Origin: Sphingobium sp. WTD-1
GTDB taxonomy: Bacteria > Pseudomonadota > Alphaproteobacteria > Sphingomonadales > Sphingomonadaceae
Length of the DNA: 64,000 nucleotides
Reading direction: 5' to 3'
Assembly: GCF_030128825.1 (NCBI RefSeq)
Contig: NZ_CP119127.1
Coordinates: 3,100,001-3,164,000 of the forward strand
Of this stretch, positions 17,369 to 26,501 are shown one piece after another (the stretch's first letter is position 1; every line of letters starts with the position of its first letter). The notes beneath the pieces were generated by a model. That model was not told where the DNA came from, made no database searches, and saw only the letters and a list, made by a program, of their open reading frames with translations. Both the position numbers and the translations under genes were made by a program.

Positions 17369-18322
17369 ATGAACGACATTGCCCCGATCCCCGTCCCCGG
17401 TCAGCCCGCCACGACCGAGCGTGCCCGCAAGCCTGACTGGATCCGCGTCAAGGCGCCGACCAGTCCCGCTTATCACGAGACGCGCAAGCTGATGCGGGAA
17501 AAGGGTTTGAACACGGTCTGCGAGGAAGCGGCCTGCCCGAATATCGGCGAATGCTGGACCAAGAAGCACGCCACGGTGATGATCTTGGGCGATGTCTGTA
17601 CCCGCGCCTGCGCCTTCTGCAACGTCAAGACCGGCATGCCGCGCAAGGTGGACGTCAACGAGCCGCAGAACCTGGCCGATGCCGCCGCCGAGATGGGGCT
17701 TGAACATATCGTCATCACCTCGGTCGATCGCGACGACCTGCCCGATGGCGGCGCCAGCCAGTTCGTCAAGGTGATCGAGGCGCTGCGCCGCACGACGCCG
17801 GGTACCACGATCGAGATCCTGACCCCCGACTTCCGCAACAAGCATGAACGTGCGGTCGCGATGATCGTCGAAGCGCGCCCGGACGTTTATAACCATAATC
17901 TGGAGACGGTGCCCCGGCTCTACCCGACCATTCGCCCTGGCGCGCGCTATTATGCGTCGCTGCGTCTGCTGGAGAGCGTCAAGAAGCTCGATCCGTCGAT
18001 CTTCACCAAGTCGGGCATCATGCTGGGCCTGGGCGAAGAGCGTCTGGAAGTCCACCAGGTGATGGACGACATGCGTTCGGCCGACATCGACTTCCTGACC
18101 ATGGGCCAATATCTGCAGCCCACGCCCAAGCATGCCAAGGTGATGGAATTCGTCACCCCGGCGGCGTTCAACGCCTATGCGGCGATCGCGCGGGCCAAGG
18201 GCTTCCTGCAGGTCGCATCGAGCCCGCTGACCCGGTCGAGCTATCATGCCGGCAAGGACTTCGCCGAGATGCGCGCCGCGCGCGAGGCGAAGCTGGCCAA
18301 GGCGGCCGCCACGAAGGCCTGA
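17369..18322 (+). CDS. lipA: Lipoyl synthase
   Basis: A 317-residue radical SAM enzyme that inserts two sulfurs into octanoyl groups on E2 and GcvH proteins. The auxiliary cluster motif [12 protein letters not shown] and the radical SAM motif CTRACAFC are both intact, as is the C-terminal Ser ligand region ([10 protein letters not shown]). The ATG at 17369 (MNDIAPI) is chosen; upstream ATGs add residues lacking family character. It is followed 7 bases later by the COQ10/RatA-family gene, an arrangement common in alphaproteobacteria, and it supplies the cofactor for pdhC. Confidence 0.96.
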   Translation: MNDIAPIPVPGQPATTERARKPDWIRVKAPTSPAYHETRKLMREKGLNTVCEEAACPNIGECWTKKHATVMILGDVCTRACAFCNVKTGMPRKVDVNEPQNLADAAAEMGLEHIVITSVDRDDLPDGGASQFVKVIEALRRTTPGTTIEILTPDFRNKHERAVAMIVEARPDVYNHNLETVPRLYPTIRPGARYYASLRLLESVKKLDPSIFTKSGIMLGLGEERLEVHQVMDDMRSADIDFLTMGQYLQPTPKHAKVMEFVTPAAFNAYAAIARAKGFLQVASSPLTRSSYHAGKDFAEMRAAREAKLAKAAATKA

Positions 18323-18329
18323 CTGGCGA

Positions 18330-18806
18330 ATGCCCAAGCATAACGAGACCCGTCAACTGCCCTATAGTCCGGAACAGATGTTCGACCTGGTGTCGAACGT
18401 CTCGGCCTATCCGCAATTCCTGCCCTGGGTCAGCGCGATCCGTATCCGCTCGGACAGCGAAAGCGAGATGGTCGCGGACATGATTGTCGGCTTCAAGGGG
18501 ATCAGCGAGAGCTTCACCTCGCGCGTCCACAAGCATCGCCCGGACCATGTCCGGGTCGATTATCTCAACGGCCCGCTCAAGCATCTCCACAATGAATGGC
18601 GCTTCCGCGACGACGGGCAGGGCGGCGTGCTGGTTGATTTCGAGGTCGAGTTCGAATTCAAGAACCGGATATTCGAGATGCTGGCCGGCCAGTTCTTCGA
18701 CAAGGCGCTGCGCAAGATGATCGGCGCGTTCGAGACGCGCGCGGCAGCGCTTTACGGCGCCGGCGAATCGGGCAGCAGCAGTTCGAGCGCACACAACGCC
18801 GCCTGA
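18330..18806 (+). CDS. COQ10/RatA family START-domain protein
   Basis: A 158-residue single START/polyketide-cyclase domain: LPYSPEQMFDLVSNVSAYPQFLPWVSAIRI at the N-terminus and VEFEFKNRIFEMLAGQFFDKALRKMIGAFETRA at the C-terminus. Members bind coenzyme Q or lipids and support respiration (COQ10); the E. coli relative RatA was reported as a ribosome antiassociation toxin. The COQ10 role is the better guess in a respiring alphaproteobacterium. The last 55 bases overlap the convergent cinA gene. Confidence 0.88.
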   Translation: MPKHNETRQLPYSPEQMFDLVSNVSAYPQFLPWVSAIRIRSDSESEMVADMIVGFKGISESFTSRVHKHRPDHVRVDYLNGPLKHLHNEWRFRDDGQGGVLVDFEVEFEFKNRIFEMLAGQFFDKALRKMIGAFETRAAALYGAGESGSSSSSAHNAA

Positions 18807-19270
18807 AGCCGGACGCCGCCCCGACCATTATCCTCGAAATGATGCATGTCGGCCACGACCTTGTCGGGGCTGCCGCCCCGTTCTGCGCGGGCGAAGACGA
18901 CGGTGCCGACTGGCTTCTGCTCGCTGCCGCCGCCCGGCCCGGCGATGCCGGTGATGGCGACCGCGACATGGGCGTGGCTTTTCTTGAGGGCGCCCTGTGC
19001 CATCGCCCAGGCGGTGGCTATGGAGACTGCGCCGAACGTGTCCAGCACGTCATGTGAAACTTTCAGAAGTTCCGCCTTCATGTCATTGGAATAAGTAATG
19101 AAACCGGCCTCGAAGACGTCGGAGGAGCCGGCGATTTCGGTAAGCGCTGCGGATACCAGGCCGCCGGTGCAGCTTTCCGCGACTGCGACGGTGCGGCCGG
19201 CGCGGCGGTTGGCGATGATGACCTTTTCGGCGAGGTCGACGAGCTGGGCGGGCAGGATGGTATTGGGCAT
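18752..19270 (-). CDS. CinA C-terminal domain family protein (nicotinamide-nucleotide amidase)
   Basis: A 172-residue single-domain CinA/PncC protein that would deamidate NMN to NaMN in the pyridine nucleotide cycle. The motif TVAVAESCTGGLVSAALTEIAGSS is the family signature, with AGPGGGSEQKPVGTVVFA following. It lacks the N-terminal MoaB-like domain of full CinA. The ATG at 19270 is 7 bases past the ispDF stop, so both are probably one transcript. It overlaps the convergent COQ10/RatA-type gene by 55 bases. Confidence 0.92.
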   Translation of the reverse strand: MPNTILPAQLVDLAEKVIIANRRAGRTVAVAESCTGGLVSAALTEIAGSSDVFEAGFITYSNDMKAELLKVSHDVLDTFGAVSIATAWAMAQGALKKSHAHVAVAITGIAGPGGGSEQKPVGTVVFARAERGGSPDKVVADMHHFEDNGRGGVRLQAALCALELLLPDSPAP

Positions 19271-19277
19271 GGTCGGC

Positions 19278-20447
19278 TCAGAATAGCGTGGGGAGGGAGA
19301 GGGTGGCAACCGCCTGCGCGGCGATGCCCTCGCGCCGGCCGGCGAAACCCAGCCGCTCGGTGGTGGTGGCTTTCACGCTGATCCGGTCGAGCGGAACCGC
19401 CAATATCTCGGCGATCCGGGCGCGCATGGCGTCGCGATGCGGCCCGATCTTGGGCGCTTCGCAGATGATGGTAAGGTCGATATGGTCGATCCGGCCGTCC
19501 CGTTTCAGGACCAGATCGCGGGCATGGGCGAGAAAACGATCGGACGAGGCGCCGCGCCATTGCTGATCGGACGGCGGGAAATGGCTGCCGATATCACCAT
19601 CGGCGAGCGCGCCGAGGATCGCATCGACGATGGCATGGAGCGCGACATCGGCATCGCTGTGGCCGGCGAGGCCCCGTTCATGCGGGACCAGCACGCCGCC
19701 GAGCCACAATTCTTCGTTGGGCGCGAGGCGATGGACGTCATAGCCCATGCCGACGCGGGTGGTGCGGGCGTCCATGATGCGCGCTTGCGCGCGAGCGAAA
19801 TCCTCAGGATAGGTCAATTTCTCCAGCCTTTCATCGCCCTGCACCAAGATGACGTCATGGCCCCAGGCGCGCAGGATCTGGGCATCGTCGGTGGCTTCCT
19901 GAGTCTCGTCCCAATCGTGGTGCGCGGCCAGGATCGTTTCGAAACGGAAGGCCTGCGGCGTCTGGACGCGATGAAGACTGGCGCGATCGACGCCGTCGCC
20001 CATCCGCGCGCCGTCGCTGCGCACCAGCGTGTCGGCGACGGGCAGGGCAGGGATGGCGCCTTCGGCATCCGCCAACGCGGCCAGCAGTCGATCGATTACC
20101 GATGGCGGAAGGAAGGGGCGGGCGGCGTCGTGGATCAGCACGATGTCAGCGCCACCCCCTGTCGCGATCGCCTCCAGCCCGGCCCGGACCGAACCGCGCC
20201 GGTTGTCCGCGCCGGTGACGAAATGGGCGGTGCGATCCCCGAGTGCAGCCTGAGCACGGTCTTCCTCGCCTTCGCCCAGCACAATGTGGATGGCCGACAC
20301 GCCGTCATGCGCCGTCAGCGCGTCATGGGCATGGGCGAGCACGGCCTTGCTGCCAATCTGCCGATATTGTTTGGGAATGTCGCCACCGGCCCGGCTTCCC
20401 TGTCCGGCGGCGACGATCAGCGCGGCGATCCTGCTGTTCGATGTCAT
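19278..20447 (-). CDS. ispDF: Bifunctional IspD/IspF enzyme of the MEP isoprenoid pathway
   Basis: A 389-residue fusion. Residues 1-225 are IspD (4-diphosphocytidyl-2-C-methyl-D-erythritol synthase) with ALIVAAGQGSRAGGDIPKQY for CTP binding and VLIHDAARPFL. Residues 230-389 are IspF (MECDP synthase) with metal ligands in GMGYDVHRL and LAGHSDADVALHA, and the C-terminal VKATTTERLGFAGRREGI. The two enzymes catalyse the third and fifth MEP steps; IspE is elsewhere. The fusion is usual in alphaproteobacteria. The ATG at 20447 begins the IspD core at once. Confidence 0.96.
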   Translation of the reverse strand: MTSNSRIAALIVAAGQGSRAGGDIPKQYRQIGSKAVLAHAHDALTAHDGVSAIHIVLGEGEEDRAQAALGDRTAHFVTGADNRRGSVRAGLEAIATGGGADIVLIHDAARPFLPPSVIDRLLAALADAEGAIPALPVADTLVRSDGARMGDGVDRASLHRVQTPQAFRFETILAAHHDWDETQEATDDAQILRAWGHDVILVQGDERLEKLTYPEDFARAQARIMDARTTRVGMGYDVHRLAPNEELWLGGVLVPHERGLAGHSDADVALHAIVDAILGALADGDIGSHFPPSDQQWRGASSDRFLAHARDLVLKRDGRIDHIDLTIICEAPKIGPHRDAMRARIAEILAVPLDRISVKATTTERLGFAGRREGIAAQAVATLSLPTLF

Positions 20448-20548
20448 GCAGCGGCGCTTAGACGCTCTGCCCCATGCTCGCCAACCTCTAAAGCGTAACG
20501 CGCGTCCTTGGCGCCCGCCTTGTCGTCGCGGCCATTTTCGGCTAAGGG

Positions 20549-20567
20549 CTGCCTGTTTTTTAGGCAG
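20549..20567 (+). promoter_or_regulatory. Hairpin directly upstream of dusB
   Basis: CTGCCT (20549-20554) and AGGCAG (20562-20567) flank GTTTTTT, nine bases ahead of the dusB ATG. It is in the untranslated leader of dusB and could hide or expose the start region. Confidence 0.35.
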
Positions 20568-20576
20568 TGATAGAAG

Positions 20577-21599
20577 ATGACGCGCAGGCTTTCCTCCATT
20601 TCCGTTGGACCGGTGACGGTCGATATGCCGGTGATCCTGGCGCCGATGACGGGCGTTACCGACATGCCCTTCCGCACCCTGGTTCGCCGTTTCGGGTCGG
20701 GCCTGAACGTCACCGAGATGATCGCGAGCGCGGCGATGATCCGCGAAACGCGCCAGTCTTTGCAGAAGGCTGCCTGGCATCCGCTGGAAGAACCGGTGTC
20801 GATGCAGTTGGCCGGTTGTTCGCCGACAGAAATGGCCGAAGCCGCCAGGCTGAACGCTGATCGCGGCGCGGCGATCATCGACATCAACATGGGCTGCCCG
20901 GTGAAGAAGGTCGTCAATGGCGATGCGGGCAGCGCGCTGATGCGCGACCTGCCGCTGGCGGCAGCGCTCATCAAGGCCACGGTCGAGGCAGTCGATGTGC
21001 CGGTGACGGTCAAGATGCGCATGGGCTGGGATCATTCGAGCCTCAATGCGCCCGAGTTGGCGCATATCGCCGAGGATCTGGGTGCGAAGCTGATCACGGT
21101 TCACGGCCGCACCCGCTGCCAGATGTACAAGGGCAGCGCCGACTGGGGCTTCGTCCGGTCGGTCAAGGATGCGGTCAAGCTGCCGGTGATCGTCAATGGC
21201 GACATCTGCTCGATCGAGGACGCTGAAACCGCGCTCGACCAGAGCGGTGCCGATGGCGTGATGATCGGCCGTGGCGCCTATGGCAAGCCCTGGCTGCTGG
21301 GCCAGGTGATGCACTGGTTCGCTACCGGCGAGCGCCGTGCCGACCCGAGCCTTGCTGAGCAATATGACCTGATCACAGAACATTATCGCATGATGCTCGA
21401 TCATTATGACAATATGACCGGCGTCAACATGGCACGCAAGCATATCGGCTGGTACACCAAGGGCCTGACCGGATCGGCGGAGTTCCGTAACACGGTCAAT
21501 CAGGAGGCCGACGCGCAGCGGGTGCTGGATATGCTGGCCGCCTTTTATGAGCCGCTGATCGCGGCGGATGAACCGGCGGTCGCACTTCAGGCTGCATGA
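20577..21599 (+). CDS. dusB: tRNA-dihydrouridine synthase B (NifR3)
   Basis: A 340-residue FMN-dependent enzyme that reduces uridine in the D-loop of tRNA. The N-terminus [30 protein letters not shown], the active-site Cys in [21 protein letters not shown], the KMRMGWDH segment and [16 protein letters not shown] are typical of DusB. In alphaproteobacteria this gene, once called nifR3, begins the ntrBC operon, as here: the stop overlaps the ntrB start by four bases. The link with nitrogen control is positional. Confidence 0.95.
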   Translation: MTRRLSSISVGPVTVDMPVILAPMTGVTDMPFRTLVRRFGSGLNVTEMIASAAMIRETRQSLQKAAWHPLEEPVSMQLAGCSPTEMAEAARLNADRGAAIIDINMGCPVKKVVNGDAGSALMRDLPLAAALIKATVEAVDVPVTVKMRMGWDHSSLNAPELAHIAEDLGAKLITVHGRTRCQMYKGSADWGFVRSVKDAVKLPVIVNGDICSIEDAETALDQSGADGVMIGRGAYGKPWLLGQVMHWFATGERRADPSLAEQYDLITEHYRMMLDHYDNMTGVNMARKHIGWYTKGLTGSAEFRNTVNQEADAQRVLDMLAAFYEPLIAADEPAVALQAA

Positions 21600-22705
21600 C
21601 CATGCCATTGCCGTCCCTCCCGCCGCTTCAGATGCAGCAGGATGGACCATCCCTGTCGGAACTGATGACGGCGTTGCCGGTCGCGACCTTGGTGGTGCGA
21701 CCGGACAACGGCATTGCTGATGCCAATGTGCGGGCGGAAACCCTGCTCAACATGGCGCGGTCGGCGATCATCGGCAGCGATGTGGCGCGCACGGTGCGCA
21801 TCGCGGAGGCTGGCGCGCGGTTCGATATCTGGCACAGCAACAAGCCGATCGCCGCCTATGACATCAAGGTCCATGCCGGTCGCACCGCCGAGATGGAGGT
21901 GGACCTGATGATTTCCCCCATCGTCGATCATGAGGGCTGGCGGGTCGTGTCGATCCATGCGCAGGGACAGGCCCGCAAGATCGGCCATCGCGGCACGGCA
22001 GGCGGTGCGCGATCGGCGGTCGGTGCCGCGGCGATCCTGGCTCATGAGATCAAGAATCCGCTGTCGGGCATTCGCGGTGCGGCGCAGTTGCTGGAAACGA
22101 GCAACGGCGGCAGCGATGCAGCGCTGACCCAGTTGATCTGCAACGAGGTTGATCGGATTGCCGCGCTGATCGATCGGATGCAGGATTTCACGACGGATCG
22201 CACGCTGGAATGCGGCCCCGGCAACATTTATCCGTTGATCGATCGCGCATCGCATATTGCAGCAGCCGGATTTGCAAAGAATGTAAAAATTATAAAGCGT
22301 TATGATCCGTCCCTACCATTCGCGATCATCAATGACGATGCGCTAGTGCAGGTGATGATCAATCTGCTGAAGAATGCGGCGGAAGCGCTGGAGCATGTCG
22401 AACAGCCCTGCATTCGCGTGGAGACGGCTTTCCGGCATGGCATGTCGGTGCTGGTCGGCGACCGCAAGGGCAGCGCCGTGCTGCCGATCGAGATCGTGGT
22501 GATCGACAATGGGCCGGGCGTACCCGAACATATTCTAGACCACCTCTTCAACCCGTTCATCACGGGCAAGCGGGACGGGCAGGGGCTCGGCCTGGCACTG
22601 GTAGACAAGTTGGTGAGGGACATGAGCGGTTTCGTGCAATATTCCCGCGATCAGGAAGTCGGGGAGTCCACCTTCCGCATCCTGCTGCCGATGGGAATGG
22701 GCTGA
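21596..22705 (+). CDS. ntrB: Nitrogen regulation sensor kinase NtrB
   Basis: A 369-residue cytoplasmic histidine kinase/phosphatase. An N-terminal PAS domain (about 20-130) precedes the phosphoacceptor helix with His in [21 protein letters not shown], then the ATPase domain with N box ([12 protein letters not shown]), DNGPGVP and [13 protein letters not shown]. It normally phosphorylates NtrC under nitrogen limitation, with PII protein controlling the switch. It overlaps dusB by ATGA and ntrC by TGATG, so the three genes are translationally coupled. Confidence 0.95.
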   Translation: MTMPLPSLPPLQMQQDGPSLSELMTALPVATLVVRPDNGIADANVRAETLLNMARSAIIGSDVARTVRIAEAGARFDIWHSNKPIAAYDIKVHAGRTAEMEVDLMISPIVDHEGWRVVSIHAQGQARKIGHRGTAGGARSAVGAAAILAHEIKNPLSGIRGAAQLLETSNGGSDAALTQLICNEVDRIAALIDRMQDFTTDRTLECGPGNIYPLIDRASHIAAAGFAKNVKIIKRYDPSLPFAIINDDALVQVMINLLKNAAEALEHVEQPCIRVETAFRHGMSVLVGDRKGSAVLPIEIVVIDNGPGVPEHILDHLFNPFITGKRDGQGLGLALVDKLVRDMSGFVQYSRDQEVGESTFRILLPMGMG

Positions 22706-24147
22706 TGGCCGCGACGGGTACGGTCCTGGTTGTCGATGATGATCCCGCCATCTGCGTCGTGGTGGGGGAGGCTCTGCGGCGTCAGGGGCACAAGGTGAAG
22801 ATCGCCGGGTCGATCCGTGAGCGCACGGCGCTGATGGAGAGTTTTTCTCCGGACATTCTGATTACCGACGTCATGCTGCCAGACGGCGATGGGCTGGATG
22901 GCGTGGCGGAGATTATCGAGCGCAAGCCTGACCTGAATGTTATCATTCTTTCCGCACAGAACACCCTGAATACCGCGATCCGGGCGACCGAGAAGGGGGC
23001 GTTTGAATATCTACCAAAGCCGTTCGATCTCAATGAGTTGACGCGAGCTGTCGCGGACGCTTTGGGGCATCGATCGGGCGGGGCGGACGCAACCGAGCAG
23101 GGGTTGCCGCATGATGGCCTGCCGCTGGTGGGCCGCTCGCCTGCCATGCAGGAGGTCTATCGCACCATTGCCCGCGTTCTTTCCAATGATCTCAGCATAT
23201 TGGTGCTGGGCGAGTCGGGAACGGGCAAGGAACTGGTGGCCGAAGCGATCCATAGCCTGGGTCAGCGGCGCACCCGGCCCTTCGTCGCGATCAACATGGC
23301 GGCCATTCCGCGCGAACTGATCGAAGCAGAACTGTTCGGCTACGAAAAGGGGGCCTTTACCGGCGCGCAGGCGCGCACCGCAGGCAAGTTCGAGCAGGCG
23401 CAGGGCGGCACCCTGTTCCTGGACGAGATTGGCGACATGCCGATGGAGGCTCAGACCCGGTTGCTGCGCGTGCTCCAGTCAGGCGAAGTGACCACGGTCG
23501 GCGGGTCGAAGCCGGTGCGGGTCGATGTCCGCATCATCGCCGCCACCAACAAGGATCTGCCGCGGCTGATCGAGGAAAACCGGTTCCGGCAGGATCTCTA
23601 TTATCGGCTCAATGTCGTGCCGGTGTCGCTGCCGCCTTTGCGCGAACGACGCGAGGACGTGATCTTGCTGGCCCGCCATTTTCTGGATCGGGCGGCGCAG
23701 GACGGCTTGCCGCGCAAGGCCCTGTCCGACGACGCGGCGCAGCTGCTGATGGCCTATCATTGGCCGGGCAATGTGCGCGAACTTCAGAATATCATGCAGC
23801 GCCTGGCCGTGCTGAGCCGTGAGAATGTGATCGCGGCGGATATGCTGCGCCATGCGCTCCCGCTTGATGCAATGCCCGCCGACCATGCCGCGCCGGCAGG
23901 CCAACTGGCGCAGGCCGTGCGGGAATGGACCAAGCGACAGCTTGGCGTAGGCCTTGGTCAGACTGATCCCAACCTGCACGACAATCTGCTCGCAGTGATC
24001 GAGCCGATCCTGCTCCAGGAAACGCTGGCCAGCGTCGATGGCAACCAGATCCGGGCTGCCGGCCTGCTCGGCATCAATCGCAATACGCTGCGCAAGAAGC
24101 TGACCGATTATGGTCTCGATCCGCTGCAACTGCGGTTGAGCGATTAG
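22705..24147 (+). CDS. ntrC: Nitrogen regulation response regulator NtrC
   Basis: A 480-residue sigma54 activator: receiver domain (phosphoacceptor Asp55 in ILITDVMLPDG), AAA+ domain with Walker A GESGTGKE (about 169-176), the sigma54-contact loop GAFTGA intact at 216-221, Walker B-type GGTLFLDEIGDMP, and a C-terminal Fis-type HTH (QIRAAGLLGINRNTLRKKL). It should activate nitrogen assimilation genes such as glnA. The loop being intact contrasts with NtrX in the same block. Confidence 0.95.
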   Translation: MAATGTVLVVDDDPAICVVVGEALRRQGHKVKIAGSIRERTALMESFSPDILITDVMLPDGDGLDGVAEIIERKPDLNVIILSAQNTLNTAIRATEKGAFEYLPKPFDLNELTRAVADALGHRSGGADATEQGLPHDGLPLVGRSPAMQEVYRTIARVLSNDLSILVLGESGTGKELVAEAIHSLGQRRTRPFVAINMAAIPRELIEAELFGYEKGAFTGAQARTAGKFEQAQGGTLFLDEIGDMPMEAQTRLLRVLQSGEVTTVGGSKPVRVDVRIIAATNKDLPRLIEENRFRQDLYYRLNVVPVSLPPLRERREDVILLARHFLDRAAQDGLPRKALSDDAAQLLMAYHWPGNVRELQNIMQRLAVLSRENVIAADMLRHALPLDAMPADHAAPAGQLAQAVREWTKRQLGVGLGQTDPNLHDNLLAVIEPILLQETLASVDGNQIRAAGLLGINRNTLRKKLTDYGLDPLQLRLSD

Positions 24148-24245
24148 CGGCGGCGGGACGAAGTGCCCAATCGCATCGACCAGCGACATGGTTTTATGTA
24201 AAAACTGTGTTTGATCGGGCACGGCATTGTTGTAACGAAGCCACT

Positions 24246-26501
24246 ATGACTGGTGCGGTGACAATCCCCCGACGGGGGCAGGCTTGGGCAAGGCTGATCC
24301 GGCCTTACCTGCGCAACGGTCGCCTAGCCGCCGCGATCGAAGCGGTCACGCTCATCCTGTTTCTTGGCACCGCTGGCCTGACCTATCGCCTGTTGTCTGG
24401 GCAGGACCAGTCCTATACCCTGTTGACCCCGCCGATCGTGGCGCTGTTGCTGGTTGCCAATCTGGTGCCGGCGATCGCGCTGCTGATGCTGCTGGGGCGT
24501 CGCGTGGCCAAGCGTCGGGCGGCCAAATCGGCGATCGGCAGCGATGGCCAGCTTCATGTCCGTCTGGTGGCGATCTTCTCGGTCGTGGCCAGCGTGCCGA
24601 TGCTGCTGGTGGTGATCTTTGCGTCGCTGCTGTTCCAATATGGCGTGCAATTCTGGTTTTCGGACAGCGCACGCGGCATGCTGCAAAATGCCAGCGATCT
24701 GGCGCGCGGCTATTATGAGCAGAATTTGCGCGAGGTCCGCGACGAGACGCTGACCATGGCGAGCGACTTGCGCGACTATCTGGGCCAGTCGAGCGTTTCG
24801 AGCCCGCGCTTTGCCGAAGGCTATATCTATCAGGTAGTGACGCGAAAGCTGAACCGGTCGGCGATCATCGAGATCGGCAAGGACGGCGTGGCGCGGACCG
24901 CCGCGACGGTCGACCCCGAGAGCCGGCCGGCATCCGAAATGCTGTCCGCCGATGTCGTGAAGCGCCTGGCGTCCGGCGAGGATGTGGTGGTGGCCGCCAA
25001 GCCGAACCAGATCGAAGCGGTGACGCTGCTCTACCCCAATTCCAAAATCTATCTCTACGCCACGCGCAATGCCGGCAGTTCGTCCTTCTCCAATGTGGAG
25101 CGGGCGCAGAAGGTGCTGGGCGATTATGACCTGTTCGCGGCCCAATCCCGCGCGCTGCAATTGCGGTTCAACCTGCTGCTGTTCGTCGGATCGCTGTTGC
25201 TGGTCGGCATCGCCGTCTACATCGCGCTGGCGGTGGCGGACTGGATGGTGCGGCCGGTCAATGAACTGGTGACAGCGGCCCGCAAGATCACGGCGGGCGA
25301 CCTGTCCGCGCGCGTGACCAGCCCGGCCAGCCGGGACGAAATCGGCACGCTGGCCTCCGCCTTCAACCGCATGACCCAGCGGTTGGAAGCGCAGACCGGC
25401 GCGCTGGTCGCGGCCAACAGCCAGCTTGACGAGCGGCGCGCCTTTATCGAGGCGATCCTGTCGGGCGTGAGTGCCGGCGTGCTTTCGGTCGATCGCGGCG
25501 GCGTGATCCAGTTGCTGAACAGCTCGGCCGCTGCGATCCTGGTGCGTGAAGGCGATGATCCGGTCGGACGGCCGCTGGCCGAGATTTCGGCTGAGCTGGC
25601 CGAACTGGTTGCGTCGCAGGAGGATGCCGGGATTGTCCAGGTGCGCGCCCAGGGAGATTTGCGCACGCTGGCGGTCAAGGTGTCCGAAGATGTGTCCGGC
25701 CATATCCTGACCTTCGACGACATCACCCAGCAATTGTCGGATCAGCGCCGCGCCGCCTGGTCGGACGTGGCGCGGCGTATCGCGCATGAGATCAAGAACC
25801 CGCTGACGCCGATCCAGCTGGCCGCCGAGCGCCTGCAGCGCCGCTATGGCGAGGAGGTGACGAGCGACAAGCCGACTTTTGCCCGGTTGACCGGCACGAT
25901 CGTCCGTCAGGTGGGCGACCTGCGCCGCATCGTCGACGAGTTTTCCTCCTTTGCCCGCATGCCCAAGCCGGTGTTCCGGCGCGAGGCGCTGGGCGATATT
26001 GCTCGCCACGCCCTGTTCTTGCACGAGGTGGCCCATCCTGACATTCGCTTCGCATTCGAGGCCGATGACGGCGACATGGAAATGGTCTGCGATCGCCGCC
26101 AACTCGGTCAGGCGCTGACCAACATCGTCAAGAATGCGGTCGAGGCGATCGAGCCCAAGCCCGTGCCCGAAGAGGGCAATGTGCGTGGCAATATCCGCAT
26201 GCGCCTCCATCAAGTCGAGGGCGCGCTGGTGATCGAGGTGCGCGACGATGGCATCGGCCTGCCGCCCGAACGTGAGCGCATCCTGGAGCCCTATATGACC
26301 ACCCGGTCGAAGGGGACGGGTTTGGGCTTGGCCATCGTCAAGAAGATTGTCGAAGAACATATGGGCGAAATCCGCTTCGATGACGCGGAAGGCGGGGGCG
26401 CGCGGGTTACGCTGCGCTTCCCTGTCGCGGCCCTGGAGAAACTGGAAGAGGGGCAGGTGGTTGCCTTGCCCAAAGGAAAAGTGACGGCCAATGGCGCTTG
26501 A
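24246..26501 (+). CDS. ntrY: NtrY-type transmembrane sensor kinase
   Basis: A 751-residue membrane histidine kinase. Two N-terminal helices (about 32-52 and 70-92), a third at about 115-140, a periplasmic domain, a further helix near 310-330 and a HAMP domain (VADWMVRPVNELVTAARKITAGDLSARV...) precede a PAS domain and the kinase core with His in [22 protein letters not shown]. The GTGLGLAIVKKIVEEHMG lobe is intact. NtrY/NtrX control nitrogen use and in some relatives respiration and envelope functions. The ATG at 24246 is used over a GTG 13 codons earlier. It overlaps ntrX by 11 bases. Confidence 0.94.
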   Translation: MTGAVTIPRRGQAWARLIRPYLRNGRLAAAIEAVTLILFLGTAGLTYRLLSGQDQSYTLLTPPIVALLLVANLVPAIALLMLLGRRVAKRRAAKSAIGSDGQLHVRLVAIFSVVASVPMLLVVIFASLLFQYGVQFWFSDSARGMLQNASDLARGYYEQNLREVRDETLTMASDLRDYLGQSSVSSPRFAEGYIYQVVTRKLNRSAIIEIGKDGVARTAATVDPESRPASEMLSADVVKRLASGEDVVVAAKPNQIEAVTLLYPNSKIYLYATRNAGSSSFSNVERAQKVLGDYDLFAAQSRALQLRFNLLLFVGSLLLVGIAVYIALAVADWMVRPVNELVTAARKITAGDLSARVTSPASRDEIGTLASAFNRMTQRLEAQTGALVAANSQLDERRAFIEAILSGVSAGVLSVDRGGVIQLLNSSAAAILVREGDDPVGRPLAEISAELAELVASQEDAGIVQVRAQGDLRTLAVKVSEDVSGHILTFDDITQQLSDQRRAAWSDVARRIAHEIKNPLTPIQLAAERLQRRYGEEVTSDKPTFARLTGTIVRQVGDLRRIVDEFSSFARMPKPVFRREALGDIARHALFLHEVAHPDIRFAFEADDGDMEMVCDRRQLGQALTNIVKNAVEAIEPKPVPEEGNVRGNIRMRLHQVEGALVIEVRDDGIGLPPERERILEPYMTTRSKGTGLGLAIVKKIVEEHMGEIRFDDAEGGGARVTLRFPVAALEKLEEGQVVALPKGKVTANGA

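Noticed and set aside
24209..24235. Possible sigma54 promoter ahead of ntrY (GGGCAC then TTGTTG)
   Set aside because: The GG element is there but the GC at -12 is missing, so it does not meet the consensus.
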